NCBI RefSeq assembly: GCF_016937655.1
Contig: NZ_JAFHKL010000013.1
Span: 1 to 64,000, forward strand
DNA: 64,000 bases
Direction: 5' to 3'
DNA from: Chromobacterium alkanivorans
Lineage (GTDB): Bacteria; Pseudomonadota; Gammaproteobacteria; Burkholderiales; Chromobacteriaceae
The stretch's first letter is position 1, and each line of letters opens with the position of its first letter. A program made the translations under genes and the position numbers. This document shows, piece by piece, positions 8,473 through 16,918 of this stretch. The notes below the pieces were generated by a model, which saw only the letters and a list, made by a program, of their open reading frames with translations, was not told where the DNA came from and searched no databases.

Positions 8473-8688
8473 ATGTTCCTGAACCATGTGACTCAAGAAA
8501 ACGAACGCTGGGACCAGATCGCCTGGCGCTATTACGGCGACGTCGGCCAGATGGCGCAGCTGATCGCCAACAACGCCCACATCCCCATAGGCGAAACCCT
8601 GCCCGCCGGCCTGATCCTGGCCATCCCGGTGCTGGAAGCCGCCGACAGCGAGGCGCTGGAACAGCTGCCGCCGTGGAGGCGCTCATGA
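8473..8688 (+). CDS. Tail protein X (LysM-like)
   Basis: A 71-residue protein of the phage tail protein X family. It has the LysM-like pattern with an early Trp-Asp-x-Ile-Ala-Trp-Arg-Tyr-Tyr-Gly motif and an Asn-Asn-Ala-His-Ile turn. The family is small and is thought to act at the baseplate hub. The stop overlaps the ATG of the next gene by 4 bp. Confidence 0.85.
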   Translation: MFLNHVTQENERWDQIAWRYYGDVGQMAQLIANNAHIPIGETLPAGLILAIPVLEAADSEALEQLPPWRRS

Positions 8689-9740
8689 GCGACAGCCGCG
8701 CGCAAGAGGTGCCGACGCCGGCCTTCGAACTCAGCTACAACGGCAAATCCATCACCGCCGACATCGCCCGCCACGCGCTCAGCGTCAGCTACACCGACCA
8801 TCTGAGCGGCGAATCCGACGAGCTGGACGTGGAACTGGAGGACGTGGACGGCCGCTGGCTGGACGGCTGGTATCCGGACAAGGGCGCCACGCTGGCGCTC
8901 AAACTGGGCTATCGCGGCGCGGCGCTGGTGGCGGCGGGCAGCTTCGACATCGACGAAGTGGAATACCGCTCGCCGCCGTCCACCGTGCGCATCCGCGCGC
9001 TGGCCACCGGCGTGCAGCACCCGCTGCGCACCAAGAACGGCCGCGCCTATGAGCAGATCACGCTGCAAGCGCTGGCCCAGCGCATCGCCAAGCGCCACCG
9101 GATGAAGCTGCAGGGCAAGATCGAGGCGGTGAACATAGACCGGCTGACCCAGTACCACGAGACCGATCTGCAATTCCTGCAGCGGGTGGCGGATCAGCAC
9201 GGCTATGTCTGCAAGGTGATGGACAACAACCGCAAGCTGGTGTTCTGGAAGCGCAGCGACCTGATGCAGAGCGCCAGCGTGCGCCGTTACACCCCGGCCC
9301 AGCTGATGGCCTGGCAGGCGCAGGACCAGCTCAGCAAGGTGCCGGCCCAGGTGGACGTCAGCTACCACGATCCGGCCAAGCGCGCGCTGCGCACCGCCAG
9401 CGTGCGCGCCGACGCCAAGGCGCCGGGCGGCAAGGCCAGCAGCGCGGACACCGTCAAGCTCACCCGCAAGGCCGCCGGCAAGCGTCAGGCCGAGCAGATG
9501 GCCGCGGCGGAGCTGGAGCGCCGCCAGCTGGACCGCACTCGCATGTCCATCACCGTGGACGGCTCGCCGCAACTGGCCGCCGGCAGCAACATCGATCTGG
9601 ACGGCTTCGGCAAATTGTCCGGTCGCTATCAGATCCAGCGCGCCAGCCATCGCATCAGCCGCCAGGACGGCTATGTCTGCGAACTGGAATTGAAACGGGT
9701 GGCCGCCGGCGTCGCCCAAGAGAAAAGGAAAACCCCATGA
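8685..9740 (+). CDS. Baseplate hub / late control D protein (P2 gpD type)
   Basis: A 351-residue phage late control D family protein, the hub that connects tube to spike. ATG 8685 was chosen for the ATGA overlap with gpX and the GGAGG at 8675-8679; a GTG at 8673 is an unlikely start. The N-terminal fold is beta-rich, with a typical LSVSYTDHLSGESDELDVEL stretch. In the middle is the Q-R-V-A-D-Q-H-G-Y motif of VgrG/gpD proteins, and near residue 200 a Trp-Gln-Ala-Gln-Asp-Gln segment. Length is normal. It is coupled to gpV by another ATGA overlap. Confidence 0.88.
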   Translation: MSDSRAQEVPTPAFELSYNGKSITADIARHALSVSYTDHLSGESDELDVELEDVDGRWLDGWYPDKGATLALKLGYRGAALVAAGSFDIDEVEYRSPPSTVRIRALATGVQHPLRTKNGRAYEQITLQALAQRIAKRHRMKLQGKIEAVNIDRLTQYHETDLQFLQRVADQHGYVCKVMDNNRKLVFWKRSDLMQSASVRRYTPAQLMAWQAQDQLSKVPAQVDVSYHDPAKRALRTASVRADAKAPGGKASSADTVKLTRKAAGKRQAEQMAAAELERRQLDRTRMSITVDGSPQLAAGSNIDLDGFGKLSGRYQIQRASHRISRQDGYVCELELKRVAAGVAQEKRKTP

Positions 9741-10390
9741 CCGACGTACCCCTGCCGGAAGCGCTGGCCACCCTCAAGTTCGGCAGCGTCTCCGCCGTGG
9801 ACGCCAACACCCAGCGCGTGCGCGTGCGGCTGCCGGAGTTGGGGCGGCTGCGCACCGCCTGGTTGCCGGTGCTCAGCCGCAAGAGCGGCCGCGACAAGGA
9901 TTACTGGCTGCCTGACATCGGAGAGCAGGTGGCGGTGCTGCTGGACGCCCGCGGCGAGGACGGCGTGGTGCTGGGCGCCATTTTCTCCGCCGCCGACGCG
10001 GTGCCGGTGGCCAGCGTCGACAAATGGCATCGCCGCTTCGCCGACGGCGCGACGCTGGAATACGACCGCGCCGCCCACCAGCTCACCGTCAGCGGCGGGG
10101 TGAACAAGGTGGTGGTGGAAGCCGGGGCGGAAATCATCCTCAAGGCCGGGGCCAAGGTCAGCATAGACGCGCCGGCCACCGAGATCAGCGGCACCTTGCT
10201 GGTCAAGGGCCTGCTCACCTACCAGGGCGGCCTGAACGGTTCCGGCGGCAGCGGCGCCAGCTTCTCCGGCAGCATCAGCCAGAGCGGCGGCAGCTTCAAC
10301 AACGCCGGCGGCGACGTGGTGGCCAGCGGCAAGAGCCTGGTTGGCCACGTGCACCCGGCGCCGGGCGGCATGACAGGCGGGCCGGCGTAG
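9737..10390 (+). CDS. Baseplate spike assembly protein V (gpV / Mu gp45 type)
   Basis: A 217-residue protein that forms the trimeric membrane-piercing spike. Residues 10-85 are the OB-fold with the R-V-R-V-R-L-P and D-x-G-E-Q-V-A-V-L-L motifs. The C-terminal part is a Gly/Ser-rich beta-helix repeat region ending in GHVHP, an HxH motif that in P2 and Mu spikes binds an iron ion at the tip. ATGA overlap with gpD. In Mu-like phages, W, J and I homologues would come next, but none follows here; a strong terminator lies 37 bp downstream. Confidence 0.9.
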   Translation: MTDVPLPEALATLKFGSVSAVDANTQRVRVRLPELGRLRTAWLPVLSRKSGRDKDYWLPDIGEQVAVLLDARGEDGVVLGAIFSAADAVPVASVDKWHRRFADGATLEYDRAAHQLTVSGGVNKVVVEAGAEIILKAGAKVSIDAPATEISGTLLVKGLLTYQGGLNGSGGSGASFSGSISQSGGSFNNAGGDVVASGKSLVGHVHPAPGGMTGGPA

Positions 10391-10426
10391 GTGCGGCGGC
10401 GGCGATCAGCCATCGCATAACGACAC

Positions 10427-10454
10427 AGCCCCGACGGCGAGAGCCGTCGGGGCT
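10427..10454 (+). terminator. Terminator of the tail operon
   Basis: A perfect 12-bp stem AGCCCCGACGGC (10427-10438) / GCCGTCGGGGCT (10443-10454) with a GAGA tetraloop, followed by a modest T-rich stretch. Confidence 0.75.
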
Positions 10455-10473
10455 TGCTTGCGTCTTGCACCAA

Positions 10474-10627
10474 GGTTCTTCGAGTCTGCTCAAAGTCTCG
10501 CAAGTAAGGGCAAGACAAGGCGAAAACTAGCGAAAAAGCGGAATGGTCGAGGGGTACATGAGCATTTTGAGTTCGTACTCACCGTGCAACGCTTCACGAA
10601 GCGCAGCAGACTTTGAACAGGTTCTTA
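10474..10627 (-). repeat. Palindromic intergenic repeat, family A copy 2
   Basis: About 154 bp in the opposite orientation to copy 1. Read on the minus strand it starts TAAGAACCTG, and the TAA (10625-10627) is the stop codon of the DUF1484-like gene. Copies 1 and 2 therefore flank the gpU-X-D-V genes as inverted repeats. Confidence 0.8.
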
Positions 10628-10963
10628 GAGCAGTCGATTCAACTCGCTGGCCGCGTTCAACTGCATCGCGTGCAGCGGCTCCAGCATGAAGGCGAGGTGG
10701 CTGTCGTGGGGCCCGCCGCCCTCGCCCTGCCACAGCAACTGCAGGGCCGCGCTCAGGCTGCTGTTGGCGGCGTCCAGTTCCACCAGATGGCGGCTGGCGA
10801 TCTGGCGTATGGATTGATGGCATCGGCTCAACTCGTCTATCACCGCGTCCAGCATGCCCAATTCCGCGTGTTGCTGGCGCAGCGCCTGCAATTGGGCGAT
10901 GGCCTGTCCCAGCTGATGGGTGGGTTTGCCTTCGGCGGCGGAGGGAGTGAGGGGGAGGGCCAT
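10625..10963 (-). CDS. Small helical protein, DUF1484-like
   Basis: A 112-residue protein; ATG 10963 was preferred to an upstream Met because the longer N-terminus reads as non-coding Arg/Pro-rich sequence. It is mostly helical, with a conserved-looking LDAVIDELSRCHQ segment and a C-terminal HDSHLAFMLEPLHAMQ helix. Size and pattern recall DUF1484, a family I remember mainly from Chromobacterium and Ralstonia. Function unknown. Its stop codon is supplied by repeat copy 2. Confidence 0.55.
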   Translation of the reverse strand: MALPLTPSAAEGKPTHQLGQAIAQLQALRQQHAELGMLDAVIDELSRCHQSIRQIASRHLVELDAANSSLSAALQLLWQGEGGGPHDSHLAFMLEPLHAMQLNAASELNRLL

Positions 10964-11397
10964 GATGAGAGTTTCCAATTGATGTCGGCGCAGCCTGTCC
11001 GGGACCGATCGGAAGCGGGCAAGTCCATGGCGGGGCGGCTTGCCGGCCTGCGCGGGCCGCGTTCCCGGCGCCGGGAACGCGGCGCGTTGAGGATTGTCGT
11101 CCAGCGCCGCGCCTGGGGTCAAGGCCGGAACAGGGACCGCGGCGGCCGCGCCGTTTTAGTCCGCATTTCACATTTTCCTTTGCGACTGATCCGCCGCCGG
11201 CTATAACCACACTTACAAGTCATGATAAAAGCATGTATTTTGATGTGTGTTAATACTAAGTGACTATACGTAGTGCGCTGCATCAGGGAGGGCGGGTCAG
11301 CCGCCCGTGAAGCGGCGCCGTCCGTAGCGCGCCGGCAAGGGAACGGCCGCCAAGGGGGCGGATGGCACCGGGGGTTCCAATACAAGGAGCACGATCG
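10964..11397. other. Intergenic region upstream of the vioB-like/ebo locus
   Basis: 434 bp. The left part (10964-11160) is GC rich. The right part (11165-11275) is clearly more AT rich than its surroundings and is the likely promoter area of the secreted protein and vioB-like genes. TTACAA 11213-11218 and TATTTT 11236-11241 with a 17-nt spacer are a weak candidate promoter. No lux-box-like dyad was seen here. Confidence 0.35.
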
Positions 11398-12423
11398 ATG
11401 TCATTGCAACAGTCCGTCACCGCCAGCGCGCGCTGGGGGTGGCTGCTTCTGGCCTGCGCCGCCGCCGGCGTCCAGGCCGCCGACACGCCGGACGCGTCCG
11501 CGGCCGCCGCGCTCAAGGCCTTGAAGAGCACGCCGGCGGGGCGTCACAGCTACTACACCGGCGGCGTGCACAACACCGTCGGCTGTCTGTTGCCGGGCAG
11601 CTGCGTCTATCCGCGCAAGCCCGGCGAACCCAGCGATCCGCTGTTCCCCGAGTGGTGGGTCAGCGACTGGACCATGTACCGCATCTTCAATCAGGCGGCG
11701 ATCAAGCAATATCCGCCGCCCTACGCCTCGCCGCCGGCCGGCATGAGCGAGGGCAAGGACTACGAAACCTCCTACGGCGCCAGCTACTACGACGCCAGCT
11801 ACGTGCCGGCGGACGGCGACGGCCGCGGCGCGATGATGGAGCACTATGAAAAGCGCTGCCTGCCCATCTTCCCCGGCAGCAACCAATACAGCTGCTCCTT
11901 CGTGTCGCTGGGCAACAAGGCCTACTTCCTGCGCTACGCGGACCGGCCCAAGGGCACGCCGCAATGCTGCCAGTTCTCGTTGGACAACCACCCGCCGCGC
12001 CGCGACTTCATCAAGCACCTGCCGTACAACGCCGAGCAGAGCACTCACCTGAACGGCAGCGTCCAGGCGTACTCGCGGATAGTGCAGCCGGGCAGCATCC
12101 TGTTCGGCTACGCCTTCTACAAGCAAGCGACCCGCGATGGCGGCAAGGGCGCGCCGTACCGGCACCCGCAGTCCTTCTTCTTCTCCGGCGATCCCGGCTC
12201 GCCGCCGGACGCGCCCATGGTCAGCCAGAACTACAGCAATTTCCGCGCGCAAAAGCCGGACCCGAAACAGACCTGGATGAAGGTGGCCGAGATGTGCCCG
12301 GCCAAGCCGGAATGGTGCTGCCTGTTCGCCACCGATTGCCCGGACAAGGGCAAGGCCGACGCGCCGGCGGCCGACAAGGCCAACGCCCAACCCGACCCAA
12401 GCTGGGCCACCCTGCAGCCGTAA
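11398..12423 (+). CDS. Secreted cysteine-rich protein, first gene of vioB-like locus
   Basis: A 341-residue protein of unknown family. ATG 11398 has AAGGAG at 11384-11389. Residues 1-29 form a signal peptide (hydrophobic WGWLLLACAAAGVQA, cleavage after VQAA), so the mature protein is periplasmic or extracellular. It contains ten cysteines, including two CC pairs, and many aromatic residues (Tyr, Trp, Phe) in short motifs such as FPEWWVSDW and QSFFFSG; disulphide bonding is likely. The C-terminus is a low-complexity Ala/Asp/Lys tail. It lies 10 bp before the vioB-N-like gene and so is probably co-transcribed. Its place beside ebo suggests a periplasmic step or binding role for the product; that is inference. 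Confidence 0.7.
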   Translation: MSLQQSVTASARWGWLLLACAAAGVQAADTPDASAAAALKALKSTPAGRHSYYTGGVHNTVGCLLPGSCVYPRKPGEPSDPLFPEWWVSDWTMYRIFNQAAIKQYPPPYASPPAGMSEGKDYETSYGASYYDASYVPADGDGRGAMMEHYEKRCLPIFPGSNQYSCSFVSLGNKAYFLRYADRPKGTPQCCQFSLDNHPPRRDFIKHLPYNAEQSTHLNGSVQAYSRIVQPGSILFGYAFYKQATRDGGKGAPYRHPQSFFFSGDPGSPPDAPMVSQNYSNFRAQKPDPKQTWMKVAEMCPAKPEWCCLFATDCPDKGKADAPAADKANAQPDPSWATLQP

Positions 12424-12433
12424 AGGAATCGCC

Positions 12434-14422
12434 ATGAGTTATCTCGACTCCCCCCGCATTCACTTTTCCGGCTACTTCCAGTCGGATGTGTCCACCGTCA
12501 ACAACAACGTTTGCTATTACGATTCCGACGCCTTCAAGGAGCAATATCAGCAGCTGTCCACCTCCGGCGGCGACGGTGGCTGGAACCCGCAGGGCACTGC
12601 CATTTTCCGTTTCGTCAGCTGCAGCGTCACCGGCGCCAGTCTCAACGGCAAGCCCATCACCAGCAGCGCGCAGGACCCCATCATCGGCATGGCGATGGAG
12701 AACGCCGACCAGCGCGCGCCGGGCAAGATGGCGGATCTGGATCCGCAACAGCAGATGGTGTCGCAGATCTGGGCGCTGCAAGTGCGGCTCACCGACAATG
12801 TCGAACGCGCGCTGTTCATCGGCGACATGCTGCCGGTGGGCTTCATGAACTTGTGGCTGCGCCAGCAGCAGGGCGTCCGTTCCGACCAACTGCTGGCCGC
12901 CAACTACCAGTCCATCCTGGAAAACGTGCAATGGCACGGGCACAGCCACTCGCCGGTGCTGGAAGCGATGCGCAAGGCCAGCCAGCACGGCCTGCTGGCC
13001 ATCGAGTTCAATCTGTTCGGCTACGGCCGCGATCCGTCCATCCCGCGCTACACCCAGGGCCATATTGTCGGCACCATCGGCCCCTACCACGAGCGCGAGC
13101 CCAAGCACTTTGTGCTGGGCCGGCAAATGACCGCGCAACTGGACCAGGACCCCGACGCCTACCCGTTGGTGCCCTCCGGCGGCGTGTACTGCTTCCAGTG
13201 CAAGAACCACCCGGACCGCCAGACTCTGACCGCGGACTTCGGCAACGCGCTGCCCATCGTCGACGCCAGCGGCGCCTTCGTCGATCTGGGGCCGTTGACG
13301 CTAGCGGTGCTGAAACAGCCGGCGCACGCGCCGATCAGCGGCAGCCTGGCCAAGGACCAGGTCATCGTGTTGGGCCAGGTGGCCTACGACCCGCCGCCGG
13401 CGGGCGCGGCGGCCAGCGATGAACCATCGCCGTGGTTCCGCCAGACCGCGGCGATCCAGGACTTCGACTACGCCGCCATCCCCGGCGCCAGACAGGCGCT
13501 GGAAGCCTGTCCGCTGCTGCTGCTGAGCCCGTCCGGCTCCGGCTTTCAAGTGCTGGTGCAAGAATCCATCGACGGCCTCTATGTGCGCTCCGATGACCAT
13601 GTGCTGCGCTTGAACGCCGGCCAGCAGCTGCCGGTCAGCTTCTTCGCCAGCCGCTACGGCCAGCCGCTGTCCGCCCAGGTGAACGTGGAACTGCTGCCCA
13701 AGGGCGCCACCCTGATGGGCGGCGGCCAGCCGCTGCCGCCGTCGCCGCCGGACAACAAGCCGGTGCTGCCGCCCCGGATCAGCGTGCCGGCGGACGCGGT
13801 GCAATATCCCGCCTCCTTCCACACCAACGACAGCGGCCACGGCCGCGCGCTGATCAGCGCGATCCCGGCCGGGCCGGGCAATCCGCGCGGCTATATCGAT
13901 GGCCAGCTCTACGGCATCGGCTATCAATTGCAGCTGCAGCCGCCGGACTACGTCAGCAACTACTGGAACTTCGTCAGCGTGCTGGCCTTCAACCGCGTGC
14001 CGGAGCCGGAGCACCCCACCTGGTACGACGATATCCGGCCCATCTTCGTCCAGTACGGCAACCTCTATCCCATCATGAGCAAGCACGTGGTTGACCTGGG
14101 CGATTACGACTCGGTGGTGCGCCATGTCGACATCCTCAAACTGGCGTTCTCCTTGCCGATGAGCGATCCCAACCACATGCCGGTGACTCGCGACCTGTCC
14201 GACGACAAGCGCGCCATCATCCTCAAGTGGCTGCGGCGCACCGACGCCCAGGGCAAACCGCTCAAGGGCACGCCGCCGCTCCAGGCCGCCGCTGTGCCCG
14301 CGCCACAGGCGGTGGACACCGATGCGGTGACGGTGGTCTTGGACGATCTGCAAATCGCCGGCAAGACCGCGGTGGTGCTGCAACGCCAGGCGCAGCGCAA
14401 AGCCGCGTCGTCGAAGGATTGA
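12434..14422 (+). CDS. VioB N-terminal-domain-like protein
   Basis: A 662-residue protein. Its first 30 residues follow the same pattern as the start of VioB from violacein biosynthesis (MSxLDxPRIHFxG, then an Asn-rich turn). Its last ~90 residues also match the end of the VioB N-terminal region (YPIMS, a Met-Pro-x-T-R-x-L motif, then an Ile-Leu-Lys-Trp-Leu helix). It stops where the ferritin-like half of VioB would begin. In violacein synthesis VioB dimerises the imine of indole-3-pyruvate made by VioA. This gene therefore encodes only the front half; the back half is the next gene, 13 bp on. No signal peptide is visible, so it is probably cytoplasmic. The VioB comparison is from memory of the protein, not a search. 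Confidence 0.8.
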   Translation: MSYLDSPRIHFSGYFQSDVSTVNNNVCYYDSDAFKEQYQQLSTSGGDGGWNPQGTAIFRFVSCSVTGASLNGKPITSSAQDPIIGMAMENADQRAPGKMADLDPQQQMVSQIWALQVRLTDNVERALFIGDMLPVGFMNLWLRQQQGVRSDQLLAANYQSILENVQWHGHSHSPVLEAMRKASQHGLLAIEFNLFGYGRDPSIPRYTQGHIVGTIGPYHEREPKHFVLGRQMTAQLDQDPDAYPLVPSGGVYCFQCKNHPDRQTLTADFGNALPIVDASGAFVDLGPLTLAVLKQPAHAPISGSLAKDQVIVLGQVAYDPPPAGAAASDEPSPWFRQTAAIQDFDYAAIPGARQALEACPLLLLSPSGSGFQVLVQESIDGLYVRSDDHVLRLNAGQQLPVSFFASRYGQPLSAQVNVELLPKGATLMGGGQPLPPSPPDNKPVLPPRISVPADAVQYPASFHTNDSGHGRALISAIPAGPGNPRGYIDGQLYGIGYQLQLQPPDYVSNYWNFVSVLAFNRVPEPEHPTWYDDIRPIFVQYGNLYPIMSKHVVDLGDYDSVVRHVDILKLAFSLPMSDPNHMPVTRDLSDDKRAIILKWLRRTDAQGKPLKGTPPLQAAAVPAPQAVDTDAVTVVLDDLQIAGKTAVVLQRQAQRKAASSKD

Positions 14423-14435
14423 GGGAGAACAGGCC

Positions 14436-15497
14436 ATGATTCGCTTGCAACGCAGCATCATCCACGGCATCCGCGCCGCCAAGACCGCGGCGGAACTGCA
14501 TTATTACCTGCAAAACGCGGTGGAGCTGGAGCACGCCACCATTCCGCCCTATCTGACCGCGATGTTTTCGCTGAAGCCGGGTTACAACGTGGAAATCCGC
14601 CAGCTGATCCACAGCATCGTGATGCAGGAAATGCTGCACATGTGTATCGCCGGCAACATCCTGATCGCCATCGGCGGCCATCCGCAGATCAACAAGCCGC
14701 CGTTCATCCCCAAATATCCGGGGCCCTTGCCGATGTCCATCGGCGGCGAGGACTTCATCGTCGGCATTGAACCGTTCTCCAAGGAGCTGGTGTTCAACAC
14801 CTTCATGGTGATCGAAGAGCCGGAAGACCCGGTGCCGGTGGAAACGCCCAAGCTCGCCGCCGAGGACGAGCCGGACTACGCCACCATCGGCGAGTTCTAC
14901 GACGCGATCAAGAAGAAGATCAAGGAACTGGGCGACGGCATCTTCATTCCGGCCACCGTGCCCAAGCAGGTGCTGGGCTGGTTCTCGCCGGAGCGGCTGT
15001 TTCCCATTACTGACGTGGCCAGCGCCCTGCACGCCATCAACATCATCATCGTCGAAGGCGAGGGCACCAGCACCAATCCGAACCAGTCGCCGGGCAACCC
15101 GGCGCACTACTACAAGTTCGGCGAAATCTACTACGGCCGCCGCATCGTCAGCACCCCGGACGGCGGCTACGCCTACGCCGGCGCGGAAGTGCCCTACGAC
15201 CCGGCCGGGGTCTATCCGATGGTGTCCAATCCGCAGGACTACGACTACCAGGACAACACCCAGGCCAAGGTGAGAGTGGAAGCCTTCGCCTACAGCTACA
15301 GCAGCCTGCTCAACGCCTTGCACCAGGCCTTCAACGGCGAGCCCAAGCGTATCGACACCGCCATCGGCCTGATGTACGACCTCAAGGTGCAGGCGGTCAG
15401 CCTGATGGAAACGCCGGTTGCGCCGGGCAGCACGCAGACGGCCGGGCCCAGCTATCGCTACGTCAACACCCAGGGAGGCATGGATACCAGCGATTGA
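14436..15497 (+). CDS. VioB C-terminal ferritin-like domain protein
   Basis: A 353-residue ferritin-like protein matching the C-terminal half of VioB. Residues 29-40 (V-E-L-E-H, E32/H33) and 65-68 (E-M-L-H) give two E-x-x-H-type metal ligand sites typical of ferritin-like helices. Further VioB-like landmarks are the G-H-P turn after the second helix, an E-P-F-S motif near residue 110, and a late A-I-x-L-M helix leading to Thr-Ala-Gly-Pro. VioB and its relatives RebD/StaD bind a metal here and couple two amino-acid-derived imines. A mono- or di-iron centre is likely. It is separate from, but presumably complexed with, the preceding N-domain protein. No amino acid oxidase partner is encoded nearby. 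Confidence 0.85.
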   Translation: MIRLQRSIIHGIRAAKTAAELHYYLQNAVELEHATIPPYLTAMFSLKPGYNVEIRQLIHSIVMQEMLHMCIAGNILIAIGGHPQINKPPFIPKYPGPLPMSIGGEDFIVGIEPFSKELVFNTFMVIEEPEDPVPVETPKLAAEDEPDYATIGEFYDAIKKKIKELGDGIFIPATVPKQVLGWFSPERLFPITDVASALHAINIIIVEGEGTSTNPNQSPGNPAHYYKFGEIYYGRRIVSTPDGGYAYAGAEVPYDPAGVYPMVSNPQDYDYQDNTQAKVRVEAFAYSYSSLLNALHQAFNGEPKRIDTAIGLMYDLKVQAVSLMETPVAPGSTQTAGPSYRYVNTQGGMDTSD

Positions 15498-15685
15498 GAA
15501 CCGTCGGCAGCAAAGCCGACGCCGCGTTGCGGCGCGTCTTGGCTCGGGCCTGAAACGGGCCGCGCCAGCCGCGCCGAGCGCAGCGAAAGCCAGTCAGAGC
15601 GGTCCGGCCGATGCCGGGCCGCGTTTGCCATCTCGTCATCGTCGTCCGCGCGTCGCGGCCGCCGCGGATTTTTAGGAGCACAGCC

Positions 15686-16918
15686 ATGCCACTGCCCGTC
15701 AGCAAGCCAGACCCCGGCGACGCCGCAAGCGGCCGCAGCGCCGGGGCCATGACCATGCAGCGCTTCAGCGTGCCGTTCGAATACCCTGTGTATTTCGGAC
15801 GCGGCCTGCTGAGCGACCCCGGCAACCCGCTGTTGCGGCAAGCCATCTGCCGGCGGGAACCGGAACGGCGGCACCGCTTCGTGGTGCTGATAGACCAGGA
15901 CGTGGCCGCCGCCCACCCGCAGCTGCCCGCCGCCTTCGAGCGCTACGCCCGCCGCCACCGCGCCGCGCTGGAACTGGCCGCGCCGCCGCGGCTGGCGCCG
16001 GGCGGCGAGGCGTGCAAGAACGATCCGGAACAGCTGTTCGCGCTGCAAAGCTGGCTGCAGCAATGCCATGTCGACCGCCACAGCTGCCTGGTCATCGTCG
16101 GCGGCGGCGCGCTGCTGGACATGGCCGGCTTCGCCGCGGCCACCACCCACCGCGGCGTGCGCGTGGTGCGCATGCCCACCACCGTGCTGGCGCAGAACGA
16201 CTCCGGCGTCGGCGTCAAAACCGCGATCAACGCCTTCGGCGCCAAGAATTTCCTCGGCGCCTTCGCGCCGCCGTTCGCCGTGCTCAACGACTACGACTTC
16301 ATCGCCAGCCTGCCGCGGCGCGACCGCATCGCCGGCATCGCCGAGGCGGTGAAAGTGGCGGCGATACGCGACCGCGCCTTCTTCGACTGGCTGGACGCCA
16401 ACGCCGAAGCGCTGGCCGCCGGCGACGACGAGGCGATGCAATGGATGATACGGCGCTGCGCCGAGCTGCACCTGAACCACATCGGCCAGGGCGGCGACCC
16501 GTTTGAATTCGGCAGCGCCCGGCCGCTGGACTTCGGCCACTGGGCCGCGCACAAGCTGGAAGCGCTGAGCGGTTACGCGCTGCGCCACGGCGAAGCGGTG
16601 GCGATAGGCCTGGCGCTGGACTGCCGCTACGCGGTGCTGGCCGGCCTGCTGCGCGAAGCCGCCCAGCTCAGCCTGCACCGGCTGCTGCTGCGGCTGGGCT
16701 TCGCGCTGTGGCACCCGGCGCTGGACTGGCGCGACGGCGAGCGCCGCCAGGTGCTGGCCGGGCTGGATGAGTTCCGCGAACACCTTGGCGGCGATCTGAC
16801 CATCACCCTGCTGCAGCGCCTGGGGCAGGGGGTGGAAGTGCACGCCATCGACGCGGATCGGATGAACGCGGCCATAGACTGGCTGCGCGACAGGAGCGAT
16901 GACCATGTTGCTGCTTGA
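15686..16918 (+). CDS. eboD: EboD, dehydroquinate synthase-like sugar phosphate cyclase
   Basis: A 410-residue member of the 3-dehydroquinate synthase superfamily. ATG 15686 has AGGAG at 15674-15678. The NAD-binding GGG motif is near residue 137 (VIVGGGALLDMAGFAA), followed by the conserved P-T-T-V-L-A-Q-N-D-S-G-V-G-V-K-T stretch and K-N-F-L-G. Metal/active-site motifs LDFGHW (about 282) and LRHGEAVAIG (about 299) are intact. In ebo operons this cyclase-like enzyme is found with the five genes that follow here; its real substrate is unknown. A 188-bp gap separates it from the ferritin-like gene. The next gene overlaps its end. Confidence 0.9.
   Translation: MPLPVSKPDPGDAASGRSAGAMTMQRFSVPFEYPVYFGRGLLSDPGNPLLRQAICRREPERRHRFVVLIDQDVAAAHPQLPAAFERYARRHRAALELAAPPRLAPGGEACKNDPEQLFALQSWLQQCHVDRHSCLVIVGGGALLDMAGFAAATTHRGVRVVRMPTTVLAQNDSGVGVKTAINAFGAKNFLGAFAPPFAVLNDYDFIASLPRRDRIAGIAEAVKVAAIRDRAFFDWLDANAEALAAGDDEAMQWMIRRCAELHLNHIGQGGDPFEFGSARPLDFGHWAAHKLEALSGYALRHGEAVAIGLALDCRYAVLAGLLREAAQLSLHRLLLRLGFALWHPALDWRDGERRQVLAGLDEFREHLGGDLTITLLQRLGQGVEVHAIDADRMNAAIDWLRDRSDDHVAA

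Noticed and set aside
1968-10390. Type VI secretion system or extracellular contractile injection system
   Set aside because: The genes are Mu/P2 tail types (Mor, gpU, gpX, gpD, DUF2635), and no ClpV, VgrG-Hcp set, TssJLM or eCIS AAA+ ATPase is present.
11160-11275. Lux-box-like operator upstream of the vioB-like locus
   Set aside because: No dyad with the right spacing was found in this AT-rich stretch.
11398-15497. Canonical violacein cluster
   Set aside because: Only VioB-like halves are present; no VioA, VioC, VioD or VioE homologues are in the window, and VioB is normally one chain.
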